From positions 62,001 to 126,000 of the forward strand of contig NZ_JAQNDK010000006.1 in the NCBI RefSeq assembly GCF_028368935.1: a stretch of 64,000 nucleotides of DNA, read 5' to 3'. A program made the position numbers and the translations under genes. Below are positions 10,187-18,557 of the stretch, piece after piece; positions within the stretch are counted from its first letter, which is position 1; the number at the start of each line of letters is the position of its first letter. This stretch comes from Sorangium aterium (GTDB lineage Bacteria; Myxococcota_A; Polyangia; Polyangiales; Polyangiaceae). The notes under the pieces are model-generated. The model ran no database searches. It was given only the letters and a program-made list of their open reading frames with translations, and was not told the DNA's origin.

Positions 10187-10432
10187 TCAGCCCAAGATTG
10201 CTCGCTCCTCCGGTGCTGCTGGCAGCCCAAGCAGCCGACCGATTGCTTCATGAACGACCCGGGCCGCCACGTCATCCCCGAGGGCAACGGCGCGGCTCAA
10301 CGCGTTGGCGAGCGAGGTGACCACGGCGGCGCGAGGCGACGCGTCGGTCGGCGCGAGCTCCGTAGGCCCGGGGCCCGCCGGTTGGGCCCGCGTTGGGCCC
10401 ACGCCTTCCGAGGGGCAGCGATCCGTCGTCAT
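10187..10432 (-). CDS. Small repeat-borne protein, copy A (unknown function)
   Basis: An 81-residue protein starting MTTDR, with GGGGGGA just upstream of the ATG. Its second half (AAVVTSLANALSRAVALG, then ARVVHEAIGRLLGLP) is predicted helical. The same protein with conservative changes is at 19720-19950, where it starts with GTG after a GGGGAGGG site. Keeping frame, start and ribosome site in two diverged copies argues that it is translated, or was until recently. The family is not recognised. Association with IS91 debris at the other copy suggests an accessory protein of a mobile element. Confidence 0.5.
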   Translation of the reverse strand: MTTDRCPSEGVGPTRAQPAGPGPTELAPTDASPRAAVVTSLANALSRAVALGDDVAARVVHEAIGRLLGLPAAPEERAILG

Positions 10433-10513
10433 GTCCCCCCGAAAGCCCGGCCGAACCCACGGATCGCGACGGTTCGCCCCCGCGGAATTGTCCCGCCAGA
10501 GAAGCCGGTCGAT
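10204..10513. repeat. Dispersed ~310 bp element, copy A
   Basis: This stretch aligns nearly end to end with 19721-20026, by eye about 80 percent identical, including an 18-base identical block GGATCGCGACGGTTCGCC upstream of the small ORF. The copies are direct repeats about 9.5 kb apart. Similarity covers both the ORF and its upstream DNA, so the whole unit was copied, not just a gene. Confidence 0.75.
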
Positions 10514-10825
10514 AGCGAGTGGTCGCTGGAAACAGTAGCGATTTTCGTAGTTTCCGCCTGTTTCGCCGCTGAGGGCGGCTCCGGTGTGGCCCAACGCGGC
10601 GCCCTCTTCCGCCGCATCGCCCGCGGTGAAGGGCCCGCGGCATCACCGATCGGGGTCGGCGCCTGGCCTGGCGCCGAAGCGGGCGCGCGCGTCGAAGCAG
10701 GCCCAGCTGGCTGCCGCGGTGCCGGTGGCTGGGGATCGCGCCGAACATCGCCGCGGTGCTGCGCGGCGAGAAGGCTCCCGACGACGCGCTGGCCCGCGAG
10801 CTGGGCGCGATGGGGCTCCTCTGCG
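10514..10825. other. Non-coding or decayed stretch
   Basis: No intact gene. On the plus strand from about 10730 to 10855 a frame reads GIAPNIAAVLRGEKAPDD followed by ALARELGAMGLL and a stop. It looks like the C-terminus of a real protein whose front is missing, but I could not identify it. Confidence 0.3.
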
Positions 10826-11383
10826 TCAGCGCGCGCGCCGGTAGTGCATCGCCACCGCGCCGCAGCGGAGCGGCTTGGCCGAGACCAGCTCGAGCCGCCG
10901 CGTGACGGGCAGCCCGCTCTGGTACAGGGTCGGGCCGTGGCCGGCGAGCTTGGGGTGGACGAGGAACTTGTACTCGTCGATGAGATCCAGCCGATCCAGC
11001 TCGGTCGCGAGCTTGCCGCTGCCGAGGAGCACGCCGGCCGGGGTCGCGTCCTTGAGCTTCTGCACGCCCATGCGCAGATCGCCGGCGATGGGGTGGCTGT
11101 TGGTCCACGGGAAGTCCTTGCGCGTGGACGACACCACGTACTTCGGCTTGGTCTCCAGCTTGACCGCCCACTCGCGCAGCGCCGGAGGCGCCTCCTCGTC
11201 GCCGCGGGCGACCGCCGGCCAGTAGCTCTCCATCATCTCGTAGGTGACGCGGCCCCACAGCATCGCGCCGCTCTCGTCCATGAGGCGGGTGAAGAAGGCG
11301 TGCGTCTCGTCGTCGACGATCCCCTCCTGGTGGTCGACGCAGCCGTCCAGGGTGACGTTGATGGAGAAGGTCAGCAGTCCCAT
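10826..11383 (-). CDS. RibD C-terminal/dihydrofolate-reductase-like protein
   Basis: 185 residues. The start at 11383 is preceded by GAAGGAGA and the protein begins MGLLTFSINVTLDGCVDH, the usual opening of the RibD C-terminal (DHFR-fold) family of NAD(P)H-dependent reductases. Later blocks agree: MLWGRVTYEMMESYWP, YVVSSTRKDFPW, and a C-terminal region with LLGSGKLATELDRLDLIDEY and KLAGHGPTLY. Members are cytosolic single-domain proteins, usually of unknown substrate and often called deaminase-reductase family protein. The gene stands alone; the neighbouring TetR gene is divergent and 364 bases away. Confidence 0.85.
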   Translation of the reverse strand: MGLLTFSINVTLDGCVDHQEGIVDDETHAFFTRLMDESGAMLWGRVTYEMMESYWPAVARGDEEAPPALREWAVKLETKPKYVVSSTRKDFPWTNSHPIAGDLRMGVQKLKDATPAGVLLGSGKLATELDRLDLIDEYKFLVHPKLAGHGPTLYQSGLPVTRRLELVSAKPLRCGAVAMHYRRAR

Positions 11384-11502
11384 GCGGCGAGTCTCCTTCG
11401 GAACGAGGCATCGGTCAATGTTGCGGTAGTGCCATGCGCACCGCGAGGCTCTCGGCTTTGTCGTCTCGCAAGACTCTCGAGTCCGTGGTGTCGAAAAGCA
11501 CG

Positions 11503-11551
11503 TCGTGATGGCTCGGTCCTGGGTCGAAAGAGCGTGGTCCGGGCGCCGCCA
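11503..11551. repeat. 49 bp repeat, solo copy
   Basis: Matches 15549-15597 at nearly every base, sharing the core CTGGGTCGAAAGAGCGTGGT, in direct orientation. The other copy lies just beyond the 3' end of the IS91-type transposase remnant, so this solo copy may be an orphan end of the same element. The rest of the 364-base gap between the reductase and TetR genes shows nothing definite. Confidence 0.6.
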
Positions 11552-11747
11552 CGCATCGCCCAGGCCCTGGCGAGCATCGCGGCCAAGTAGGTCGCCCTCA
11601 TCGCCCAGGGTCAATCCACGTAAACGCCGTCGCATAGCGCACATCGACGGCCGAGAGCGTCGCCCGCGCGGTCTCGTTCAGCGCGCCGTCGGGCTGCCTC
11701 CGGGTCGCGAGGAGCTGCCAGAGGCTAGCTGTGCTAGCCTGACGGCG

Positions 11748-12296
11748 ATGGCCGACGTCAAGGATAAGTTGCTCGCCGTAGCGTACCGGGTACTCGAGAG
11801 CGAAGGCCCAGCAGCGCTCACGACGCGGCGGGTGTGCGAGGAGGCCGGCGTGACGATGCCGACCCTCTACCACCACTTCGGCAGCCGGGACGGGCTCGTG
11901 GCTGCGGTCCACGCCGTCGCGCTCGAGAAGTTCATGGCGAAGAAACGGGCGCTCACGCCGACAGACGACCCCGTCGCGGATCTCCGCACGGGCTGCGAGC
12001 ACGTGCTCGAATTCGTGCAGGCCCACCCCTCCGTCACGGCCGCGTTGATGGCGCGCGGCATCGAGCAGCCGTCGATATTCGAGCCGAGCTACGCCCTGAT
12101 GCGGCACCGCCTCGAGCGTTGCGCCAGGGCGGGCGCCCTGCGCGTGCCGATCGAGCGCGCTGCCGAGCACGTCTGGGCCGTCGTCCAGGGCCTCGCGCTG
12201 AGCATCGTCGCCAGCCCTTCCGGCGCACCACCGAGCCGCGCCACCTCGGCGGGGGCGCTCGACGCGGTGTTCCAAGCGATCGCCGACCAATTGTAG
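11748..12296 (+). CDS. TetR-family transcriptional regulator
   Basis: 182 residues starting MADVKDKLLAVAYRVLE. The helix-turn-helix is TTRRVCEEAGVTMPTLYHHF followed by GSRDGLVAAV, typical of TetR repressors; the rest should be the ligand-binding and dimerisation domain. The stop codon lies inside a 48-base tandem repeat (12293-12340) that looks like an operator, and the next gene, an NAD-dependent epimerase, starts 84 bases downstream on the same strand. The simplest reading is local control of that gene, and perhaps of itself, in response to an unknown small molecule. Confidence 0.85.
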   Translation: MADVKDKLLAVAYRVLESEGPAALTTRRVCEEAGVTMPTLYHHFGSRDGLVAAVHAVALEKFMAKKRALTPTDDPVADLRTGCEHVLEFVQAHPSVTAALMARGIEQPSIFEPSYALMRHRLERCARAGALRVPIERAAEHVWAVVQGLALSIVASPSGAPPSRATSAGALDAVFQAIADQL

Positions 12297-12340
12297 CGCC
12301 GCTATAGACAATACGTGTAGCGATGCTATAGATGATCCTG
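12293..12340 (+). promoter_or_regulatory. Tandem 24 bp repeat, candidate TetR operator/promoter
   Basis: Two adjacent 24-base units of the form GTAGCGNNGCTATAGA, at 12293-12316 and 12317-12340. CTATAG is a self-complementary core in each, so the cores sit 24 bases apart. The AT-rich TATAGA could also act as a -10 element. The repeat lies between the TetR gene end and the epimerase start. Confidence 0.5.
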
Positions 12341-12380
12341 GATGGCGCGCCGGAGCGGGCCCGAACAGGAGAGATTCGTC

Positions 12381-13400
12381 ATGGCAGAGACCGTGTTCGT
12401 CACCGGAGGCAGCGGCTTCGTGGGCCGCGCCATCGTCCGTGCGCTCATCGCGCGTGAGTACCGCGTCCGTGCCCTCGCGCGAAGCGCCGCCAGCGCTGCC
12501 AAGCTCGCCGCTCTCGGCGCCGAGCCCGTCCGCGGCGACCTCCACGACGCCGCCGCGCTCACCGAGGGCTGCATGGGCGCCGCGGTCGTGGTGCACGCGG
12601 CCGCGTCCCTCACCTCGGCCCTGCGCTGGGGCGAGCACGCCCGCACCAACGTCGAGGGCACCGGCGGCTTGCTCGCAGCGGCGCGCGCGGCCGGCGTCCG
12701 CCGCTTCATCTACCTCGGGGCTGCGTCGGTTGTCATCGAGGGCTCTCGGCCGAGCGAAGGGGAGGAGGACGCTCTCCCGCCCAGGGTCGATCGCTCCTTG
12801 CCGTACAGCGCGACGAAAGCGCTCGCCGAGGCGATGGTGCTCGAGGCAGACAGCCCCGCGATGCGCACCGTGAGCCTCCGCCCACCGATGATCTGGGGCC
12901 CGGACGCGCCGACCCTCGACATCATCGCGGAGGCCTTCCGCGCCGGGCGCTTCGCCTACGTCGGCGGGGGCAAACACCTCTACAGCGTCGCCCACGTCGA
13001 CAATGTCGCCGAAGCGGTGAGCTGCGCAGTGCGCAGTGACGTCGGCGGGCGCGCGTATTTCGTGACCGACGACGAGGTCACGCCGATGCGCACCTTCTTG
13101 ACGGAGCTCATGGCGACGCGCGGCGTGGACGCGAAGGCCTGGTCCGTACCCCTCCCCCTGGCGGTGCTGTTCGGGTGGCTCCTCACCAACCTCTTCGGGT
13201 GGTTCGCGCCGCGACGGCGCCCACCGCTCACCCTCGAGGACGTGCGGCTCCTCGGGCAAACGCTTCACCTCTCGTCTGCTCGGGCGAAGAAGGAGATTGG
13301 CTACCGCGCCGTGCGGAGCCGCGCGGAAGGCCTCGCCGCGCTCCGGGCCCATGGCAGCGCCGTTCGGCGGAGCGGCGAGAGCCCCGCGCTCGCGCATTGA
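12381..13400 (+). CDS. NAD-dependent epimerase/dehydratase (extended SDR)
   Basis: 339 residues. The start at 12381 has CAGGAGAG upstream and gives the Rossmann motif VFVTGGSGFVGRAI at once. The catalytic YxxxK is YSATK. Other landmarks are GDLHDAAALTEGC and the substrate-side RPPMIWGP. The C-terminal part has a hydrophobic LAVLFGWLLTNLFGWF stretch, as in 3-beta-hydroxysteroid-dehydrogenase-like SDRs, which may attach it to the membrane. The substrate cannot be read from the sequence. Probably regulated by the TetR protein encoded just upstream. Confidence 0.85.
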   Translation: MAETVFVTGGSGFVGRAIVRALIAREYRVRALARSAASAAKLAALGAEPVRGDLHDAAALTEGCMGAAVVVHAAASLTSALRWGEHARTNVEGTGGLLAAARAAGVRRFIYLGAASVVIEGSRPSEGEEDALPPRVDRSLPYSATKALAEAMVLEADSPAMRTVSLRPPMIWGPDAPTLDIIAEAFRAGRFAYVGGGKHLYSVAHVDNVAEAVSCAVRSDVGGRAYFVTDDEVTPMRTFLTELMATRGVDAKAWSVPLPLAVLFGWLLTNLFGWFAPRRRPPLTLEDVRLLGQTLHLSSARAKKEIGYRAVRSRAEGLAALRAHGSAVRRSGESPALAH

Positions 13401-13467
13401 GGCGCGGTCGGTGCCTGTACTGGTTCTCCGTGAGGGTGACAGCGGCTGGCAGAGAAGAAGAGAGAAG

Positions 13468-14226
13468 ATGGAGAAGGCAAGAGGGCGCACGGTGGCGAGA
13501 GCGAGCTGCCATCGCGCCGAGGAGAATGCCACCGCGCTCGCTTCGGGCAACGTCGCGCCCTCGCCATCCTCGCGGTGCTCGGCAAGCGCCTGCGGGCGGC
13601 TGCGGGCGGCTGCGGGCGCTCGGTTGCCCTGCATTGCGCGCGGCGGCCCCGCGACAGCGCTCCGGCGCTCGCTCGCCGGCGCCGCGCTGGCAGGCGCGCT
13701 CGCCTGGGGCTCCCCCGCCCGCGCCGCGGAGACGCAGAGCCTCGCCGAGGCGGGGATAAGCCCCAACCTCGCCTGGGCCGCGTCGCAGCTCATTCCGAGC
13801 CCCACCTGGCACCTCTACGCCGACGACACGCGCTTCGGCCTGCGCTGGCAGCTCACCCCGCTGCTCTACTCCTTCGGCAGAAATCGGAGGCTGTCTCCCT
13901 GGCGCAGCCTCCTCGCCGAGCCGCTCGCGCGGCATGCCGGAGCGCTCGAGATCCATGTCACGCCCGAATACCTCTTCTCCGGCGCCGGCATCGAAGATCA
14001 CGTGCAGCTGACTGGCGGCGTGCGCGCCTACTTCCCCCTGCTCCACCGCGGAGAGTACCTCTCCTGCTCGCTCGGCGGCTCCGCCTTCACGCTCGGCGGC
14101 GAGGTCGCGGCGGCGTACGAGGCCGGCCTCTACACGCTCTTTGGTGTCATCGGCGTGCAGGTCGCCTACTCTCCGACGCGCGCGCTGCGCGGGACCACGT
14201 TGACGCTCAACCTCAGGTACTTCTGA
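13468..14226 (+). CDS. Exported protein, probable outer-membrane beta-barrel
   Basis: About 252 residues, family not recognised. A hydrophobic signal-like segment (SLAGAALAGALAWG then SPARAAET) ends in an AxA cleavage site. It lies about 75 residues in from the ATG at 13468, so a later start such as TTG at 13622 may be the real one. The mature part is rich in aromatic residues and alternating patterns and ends in LTLNLRYF; a terminal Phe is typical of outer-membrane barrels. The stop is 4 bases before the next gene, so the two are likely cotranscribed. Confidence 0.6.
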   Translation: MEKARGRTVARASCHRAEENATALASGNVAPSPSSRCSASACGRLRAAAGARLPCIARGGPATALRRSLAGAALAGALAWGSPARAAETQSLAEAGISPNLAWAASQLIPSPTWHLYADDTRFGLRWQLTPLLYSFGRNRRLSPWRSLLAEPLARHAGALEIHVTPEYLFSGAGIEDHVQLTGGVRAYFPLLHRGEYLSCSLGGSAFTLGGEVAAAYEAGLYTLFGVIGVQVAYSPTRALRGTTLTLNLRYF

Positions 14227-14230
14227 CCCC

Positions 14231-15172
14231 ATGCTCCGCGCAGCAAGCACCACCGCTCTCATGGCGCTCCTCGCCGCCTCGGCGCTGTCCTGCAACAGCA
14301 TGCCGGGACGCGTCCTGTCAGGCAACACGGGCGCGCTGTTCGGCGGCCCGGCGCCCGTCGCCAACAAGGTGCGAGAGCCCTACCGCAAAGACGCGCGCCT
14401 GGCCGTCCTCTGGGTCGGCCACGCGACGGCGCTCGTCCAGATCGACGACAAGCAGATCCTCACGGATCCGGTCTTCACCTCGACCGTGGGCCTCCTCTCC
14501 GCGCGGCTCGTCGAGCCGGGCCTGGACCCGGAGCACGTGCCGCCCCTCTCGGCGGTGCTGGTCTCGCACACGCACTTCGATCACCTGTCGCTCGGCTCGC
14601 TCGAGATGATCGAGGGGAAGACACCGGTGCTCTTTGTCCCCCGCGGCGCCCTCCCCTACGTGCCCGATTTCGCGTTCGACACGATCGAGCTCTCCACGTG
14701 GCAGCGCTGGGAGCACGACGGGCTGCGGATCACCGCCGTCCCGGTGAAGCACGGGGGAGGCCGCTACGGAGTCGACATCGCCCTCGGCTGGGGTGGATTC
14801 ACGGGGTACGTCGTGGAATATCATGGGGTCACCGTCTACTTCGGCGGGGACACCGCTTACGATCGCAAGGTGTTCACGGAGACGCGGGCGCGGTTCCCCG
14901 CGATCGATCTCGCGCTGATGCCGATCGCGCCGATCGGGCCGCGCGATTTCATGCACTCGCGCCACGTGGACCCGGCAGAGGCGCTAGAGGCCTGCGAAGA
15001 TATGGGCGCGAAATGGGTGGTGCCGATCCACTTCGACACGTTCATCAACTCCTCGGACGAGCCCGGCCAGGCGGTCTCCGAGCTCAAGCGCGTGATGGCG
15101 GCCCGGCGGATCGCGCCTGGGAAGGTCCACATCCTCGCGCCGGGAGAGCAACGGATCTTGCTCGGCCGCTAG
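14231..15172 (+). CDS. Metallo-beta-lactamase-fold hydrolase, lipoprotein
   Basis: 313 residues. A signal peptide ends in the lipobox-like ALSC, so the enzyme is probably membrane-anchored. The metal site is HTHFDH (residues 113-118), with GGDTAYD and VPIHFDTF as later ligands. The layout matches the UlaG/NAPE-PLD-like branch (beta-lactamase superfamily, L-ascorbate-6-phosphate lactonase or N-acylphosphatidylethanolamine phospholipase D relatives). Coupled to the exported protein upstream by a 4-base gap. The substrate is unknown; a lipid or lactone is plausible. Confidence 0.85.
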   Translation: MLRAASTTALMALLAASALSCNSMPGRVLSGNTGALFGGPAPVANKVREPYRKDARLAVLWVGHATALVQIDDKQILTDPVFTSTVGLLSARLVEPGLDPEHVPPLSAVLVSHTHFDHLSLGSLEMIEGKTPVLFVPRGALPYVPDFAFDTIELSTWQRWEHDGLRITAVPVKHGGGRYGVDIALGWGGFTGYVVEYHGVTVYFGGDTAYDRKVFTETRARFPAIDLALMPIAPIGPRDFMHSRHVDPAEALEACEDMGAKWVVPIHFDTFINSSDEPGQAVSELKRVMAARRIAPGKVHILAPGEQRILLGR

Positions 15173-15198
15173 GATCGAGCGCCGGAGGGAGGTCGCTC

Positions 15199-15342
15199 CT
15201 ACGCGCTCGCGAACGGCAACGCGACGCTGAACGTCGTCCCGACATCGAGCTCGATCCGGACGTCGATCATTCCGCCATACAGCGTGACGAGCCGCTCGAC
15301 CATGCACAGGCCCAGGCCCGTGCCGGAGCCCTGCCTCCACCA
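15199..15342 (-). pseudogene. Histidine kinase C-terminal fragment
   Basis: The frame reads GSGTGLGLCMVERLVTLYGG and ends TTFSVALPFASA before a stop. These are the G2 box and final strands of a HATPase_c domain. Nothing upstream in any frame continues the kinase, so only the last ~48 codons remain. The DNA beyond is an IS91-type remnant, suggesting the rest was lost by insertion or deletion. Confidence 0.7.
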
Positions 15343-15548
15343 TCGTGCTCGCCCCGCACCACGCTCGGCAGTCACCCCGGCGGCTTGCACCTCGCGTCTC
15401 CACCCCGCCCTTCGCCGAACCCATCTCGCAGCCTCGTTCCCGCGCCGCGTTCTGAATTGACGCTGTACGCCGTAGCGCGTAGGCAAATCAAGCCGGATCG
15501 CATCGCAAGGAAGTGTAGCGCGGCAGAGCGAAAGGGTGGGACCGCGAG

Positions 15549-15597
15549 CGTCGTGATGCCTCGGTCCTGGGTCGAAAGAGCGTGGTTCGGGCGGCGC
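15549..15597. repeat. 49 bp repeat next to IS91-type remnant
   Basis: Direct-repeat partner of 11503-11551. It lies just outside the C-terminal coding end of the transposase remnant, where an IS91 element would carry one of its ends. Confidence 0.6.
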
Positions 15598-15639
15598 CGC
15601 GCGCGCTAAGAGGCGCATCGGCGTGCCGTGGGCATACGT

Positions 15640-17138
15640 GTCCGTCCGGGCGTTGGTCTGGCCCGGGAGGCGCGTCGCGAGACGCTCTACGGCGTCACCG
15701 AGCGCCTTGCGGCGCACAACGGTGCTTTTCCAGCACGGTGGTCCCCGGTTGGGAGAGCGGGCTGGAACATCGGTCGGCTCGCCGAGCGCGGAGAGGAAGC
15801 GGACGATGTTCCGGGGCTCAGTGACCATGGCGACGAGCCTCATCCGCCCCTTGCAAGCTGGGCACTCGAGGGCATCGATCGCACATATGCGGCGCAAGAG
15901 CTCGGCGCGGTTTGTCGACCGCCCGATAGCCGCCACGCTTGCGTTTCGGAGCGGCGTCATCGTCCGCCTTCGTAGACTCTTCTGGCTTCGCAGGGCGCGG
16001 TCCGATGCGCTTGCGCGCCAACGTGGGCGACTCGCCGACGCGAGCACGCCCGCGTACTTGACGGTGTGAAAGCGCGGCGGCGGAACGCTGGCTGCGAGGC
16101 GGCACAAGAGCGAGAGCGGATCCATGTCCACAAGGGCAGTCCCGTCAGCGAAGGCGCGCCTCCGCGACAGCCGCACCAGGCCGTCCTGCTGCGGCTCGAC
16201 GCGCTCCTTTGCGCTCGGGAGTCGCAGCACGTAACGCAGCAGCGCCTCCCTCGCCGCGGCATGGTGCGCACCGGCGCGCGTCGCTGCGTGCAAGGTGAAG
16301 CCATCGAGCGCAGCGCGCAGCGGCTTGTCGTACGCGAGCGCGCTCGGAGAGGACGGCGAGAGCCCGCGGAGCCATTGCGGGGCGATGACGTGTGGCGCGG
16401 CTCTCGTCCCGAGACGGCGGAGGCGCAGAGCGCTGCCTCGGGCTCGTCGTCCTCCTCGACGTCGTGCTCGATCTCGACATGCCCGTGCCGCCGGAGGTAA
16501 CGGAGCATCCGCCCGACGGCGTGCTCTAGGACCTGACCGACCTAGCGCGTTCGCAGGTGACCGAGTTCGTTCCACACGAGCTCGGTGCCGTCTTCGTGAT
16601 AAGCCCCGTCGAGGAAGACCACGTGCAGATGCGGATTGAGCCGCATGTCGCCGGACGTGCGTTGCACGACGGTCACCGCGCCGCTCTTGACCGCGCCGCA
16701 CGCGCCTCGGCGCGCGGCGCGCTCTTCGTAGAACCGCTCCACGCTCTCGACGAAGATGCGGGTCAGCACGCCGAACGACGCCCCGTCCTGGGCGAGCCTG
16801 CGCCGCCACGGAAACGGAAACGTCAACACCCACGGACGGTGCGCCACCTCGGGCAGGACGTCCTCGATCAGGTTCGCCGCCGTGGCACACATGCGTCGGC
16901 CCAGACACGACGGGCAGAAGCCGCGTCCTTTACAGCTGAAGGCCACCAGCCGACTCTCTTCGCAGCGCTCGCACCGGAGCCGCGCGAACCCGCGGCAGAG
17001 CAGTCCGCAGTCGAGGTAGGCTTCGAGCTCCTTCTTCGCGTGCTTGGGTGTCCGGACGGCGATGGCGCCGTCGTCGATGGCCCCGTACAGCGTCTCCACG
17101 TTGTCGCGGGAGGCGCGGGCGGCGTAGCGCCGGGGGGG
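15640..17138 (-). mobile_element. IS91-type transposase remnant, frameshifted
   Basis: Reading leftwards from 17138, the Y2/HUH transposase begins RRYAARASRDNVETLYGA, with Cys-rich CERCEE and GFCPSCLGRRM zinc-binding parts, the family stretch HRPWVLTFPFPWRRRLA, and the HUH motif in NPHLHVVFLDG. A stop at 16542 breaks the frame. Homology continues in two other frames: DGTALVDMDPLSLLCRL and PPPRFHTVKYAGVLA around 16040-16160, then ECPACKGRMRLVAMVTEP near 15830. At least two frameshifts therefore inactivate it. Its N-terminal end abuts the stop codon of the propeller gene at 17141. Confidence 0.8.
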
Positions 17139-17140
17139 CG

Positions 17141-17560
17141 TCAGTCCTTGTCGTCCGGCTGCGCCACATTGTCCGGCACGCCCAGGGCGACCGGGCCCAT
17201 CCCCTTGCTCTTGAACTGGTTGTGCCAGAGGCTCTTGCCGGTGAGCGAGAAACACTCCACCTCGCCCTGCTTGGCGACGAAGAGCCGGTCTCCCTCCAGG
17301 AGGAGCGTGGCGCGGCCCTGCGTGGCCGCCTTCACCTCCCAGAGCAGCTCGCCCGTCGGGTAATGCAGACAGGCGACGCGGCTGAAGCTCGCCGCGTAGA
17401 TCGCCGCAGGCGTGATCAGGAGCGCTGTGGAAGAGAAACCGACCCCGGCCTGCTTGTACTCCCAGAGCACGCGCCCGGTGGCCGGGTCGACGCCGAAGAT
17501 CTGATCCCGGAACGCCGCCACCAGCACCGGCGCCGCCGTGATTGTTCGGTATTCGCTCAT
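17141..17560 (-). CDS. PQQ-binding-like beta-propeller repeat protein
   Basis: 139 residues with a strong GAGGGGA ribosome site before ATG 17560. It contains three blade-like PQQ repeats: VAAFRDQIFGVDPATGRVLW, then VACLHYPTGELLWEVK, then VECFSLTGKSLWHNQF. There is no signal peptide, so it is probably cytosolic. It is much shorter than full propellers of six to eight blades. The IS91 remnant starts right after its stop, so it could be 3'-truncated, though the acidic tail QPDDKD looks like a natural end. Function unknown. Confidence 0.75.
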   Translation of the reverse strand: MSEYRTITAAPVLVAAFRDQIFGVDPATGRVLWEYKQAGVGFSSTALLITPAAIYAASFSRVACLHYPTGELLWEVKAATQGRATLLLEGDRLFVAKQGEVECFSLTGKSLWHNQFKSKGMGPVALGVPDNVAQPDDKD

Positions 17561-17749
17561 ACGTCCCCTCGCTTCCTGATTGCGTCCAGCGAGCTATCAG
17601 CGGGGGGGCGGCGCGGCAAGCTGCGAGCACGTGCGGGGTCGCGAGCCGCGCGCACGGCGAAGATGCGAGCTCGCATGGGCTCCTGGCGGAAAGGTGATGC
17701 GGGGAGCGAGCTCATCTCAAGCGGCTCCTCGCTGCGCTCCTCCGGCGCA

Positions 17750-17908
17750 ATGGTAGTCTATCGGAACACCTCGGAGAGCGCGGGGGTGGCTCCGCTCGCG
17801 GAGGGCTCGGGGCCGCTCGCGGCGGCGTCACGGGCTCGCGAGGCGGGGACCGATCTCTCGTTCTACGAGGTCGTCCTCGTGGACGAGCTCGAGACCCCGA
17901 TCGCCGGC
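17750..17908 (+). pseudogene. 5' fragment of an unidentified gene
   Basis: From an ATG at 17750 the frame contains FYEVVLVDELETPIAGV, a phrase like the start of carboxypeptidase-regulatory-like or Ig-like segments in myxobacterial secretion-associated proteins. Protein-like sequence stops near 17908, exactly where the primase fragment on the other strand begins, so this is a junction between two broken genes. Identification is weak. Confidence 0.4.
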
Positions 17909-18196
17909 GTGCCCGGCGACCGGCCGGAACTCAAAGGGATCACGGTGCTTTCTCTCCGCCATCACCGGATCGCCGGTCACCACCGCCTTGAACGCTCCAC
18001 CCTCGAGGCGCTCTCCGCTGGGCGTTTTCGACACGAAGTTAGCCAGTTTCCCTTCTGGCGCAGACAGCGCAAATCGCTCGGTCCACCGTTGCGGCAGAAG
18101 GCTCGCGAGTGCTTCCGGCGGAAACATCGCCCTCACGAGGTTGATCCCCGCGCTCTTGCCGTTCCCGCCCTCGCCAAATAGAATCGGGCAGCGCTG
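17909..18196 (-). pseudogene. P4-type phage/plasmid primase-helicase fragment
   Basis: Reading leftwards, the frame gives Walker A in ILFGEGGNGKS, then RAMFPPEALASLLPQRW, GKLANFVSKTPSGE, FKAVVTGDPVMAERKH and DPFEFRPVAGH. These are consecutive blocks of the superfamily 3 helicase part of P4-like (D5/DUF5906) primases of phages, satellites and integrative elements. About 95 codons remain and both ends are missing, so this is a relic of an integrated element. Confidence 0.7.
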
Positions 18197-18557
18197 AAAT
18201 CTGACGGCGTCGCCAGCGCAATGTAGGCAATATTACATATCCGAGTGGACTCGTTGGATCTGTTGGTATTTATACGCGGATCAGTGGATCGTATTTCTTG
18301 TACGTTATGCCAACTGCCGGTCGTTGGCGGAAAATTCTTGACAGGCCGGAATGGCTCCGCGCGGGCTATCCTCGGTGGCATGCCAGCGCGAACGCTTGGA
18401 CGGCCTCGAGCTCGTCAAGGCGAGCCCGCGGCGCCGCGAACGTCGCGACGAGCACCGGCGGTCCCTCGGGCCGCTCCTTTTCGCCGTCGTCCCGTCAGCT
18501 GGAGACAGCCAGTCTTTCGATCCATTCCAATACTTATTACACGGAGTTGAGATTGCC
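18197..18557. other. Upstream region of the SDR gene
   Basis: About 360 bases; 18210-18310 is notably AT-rich with ATATTACATAT-like runs, unlike the neighbourhood. It may contain the SDR promoter or old element-end DNA. No gene is supported. Confidence 0.35.
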
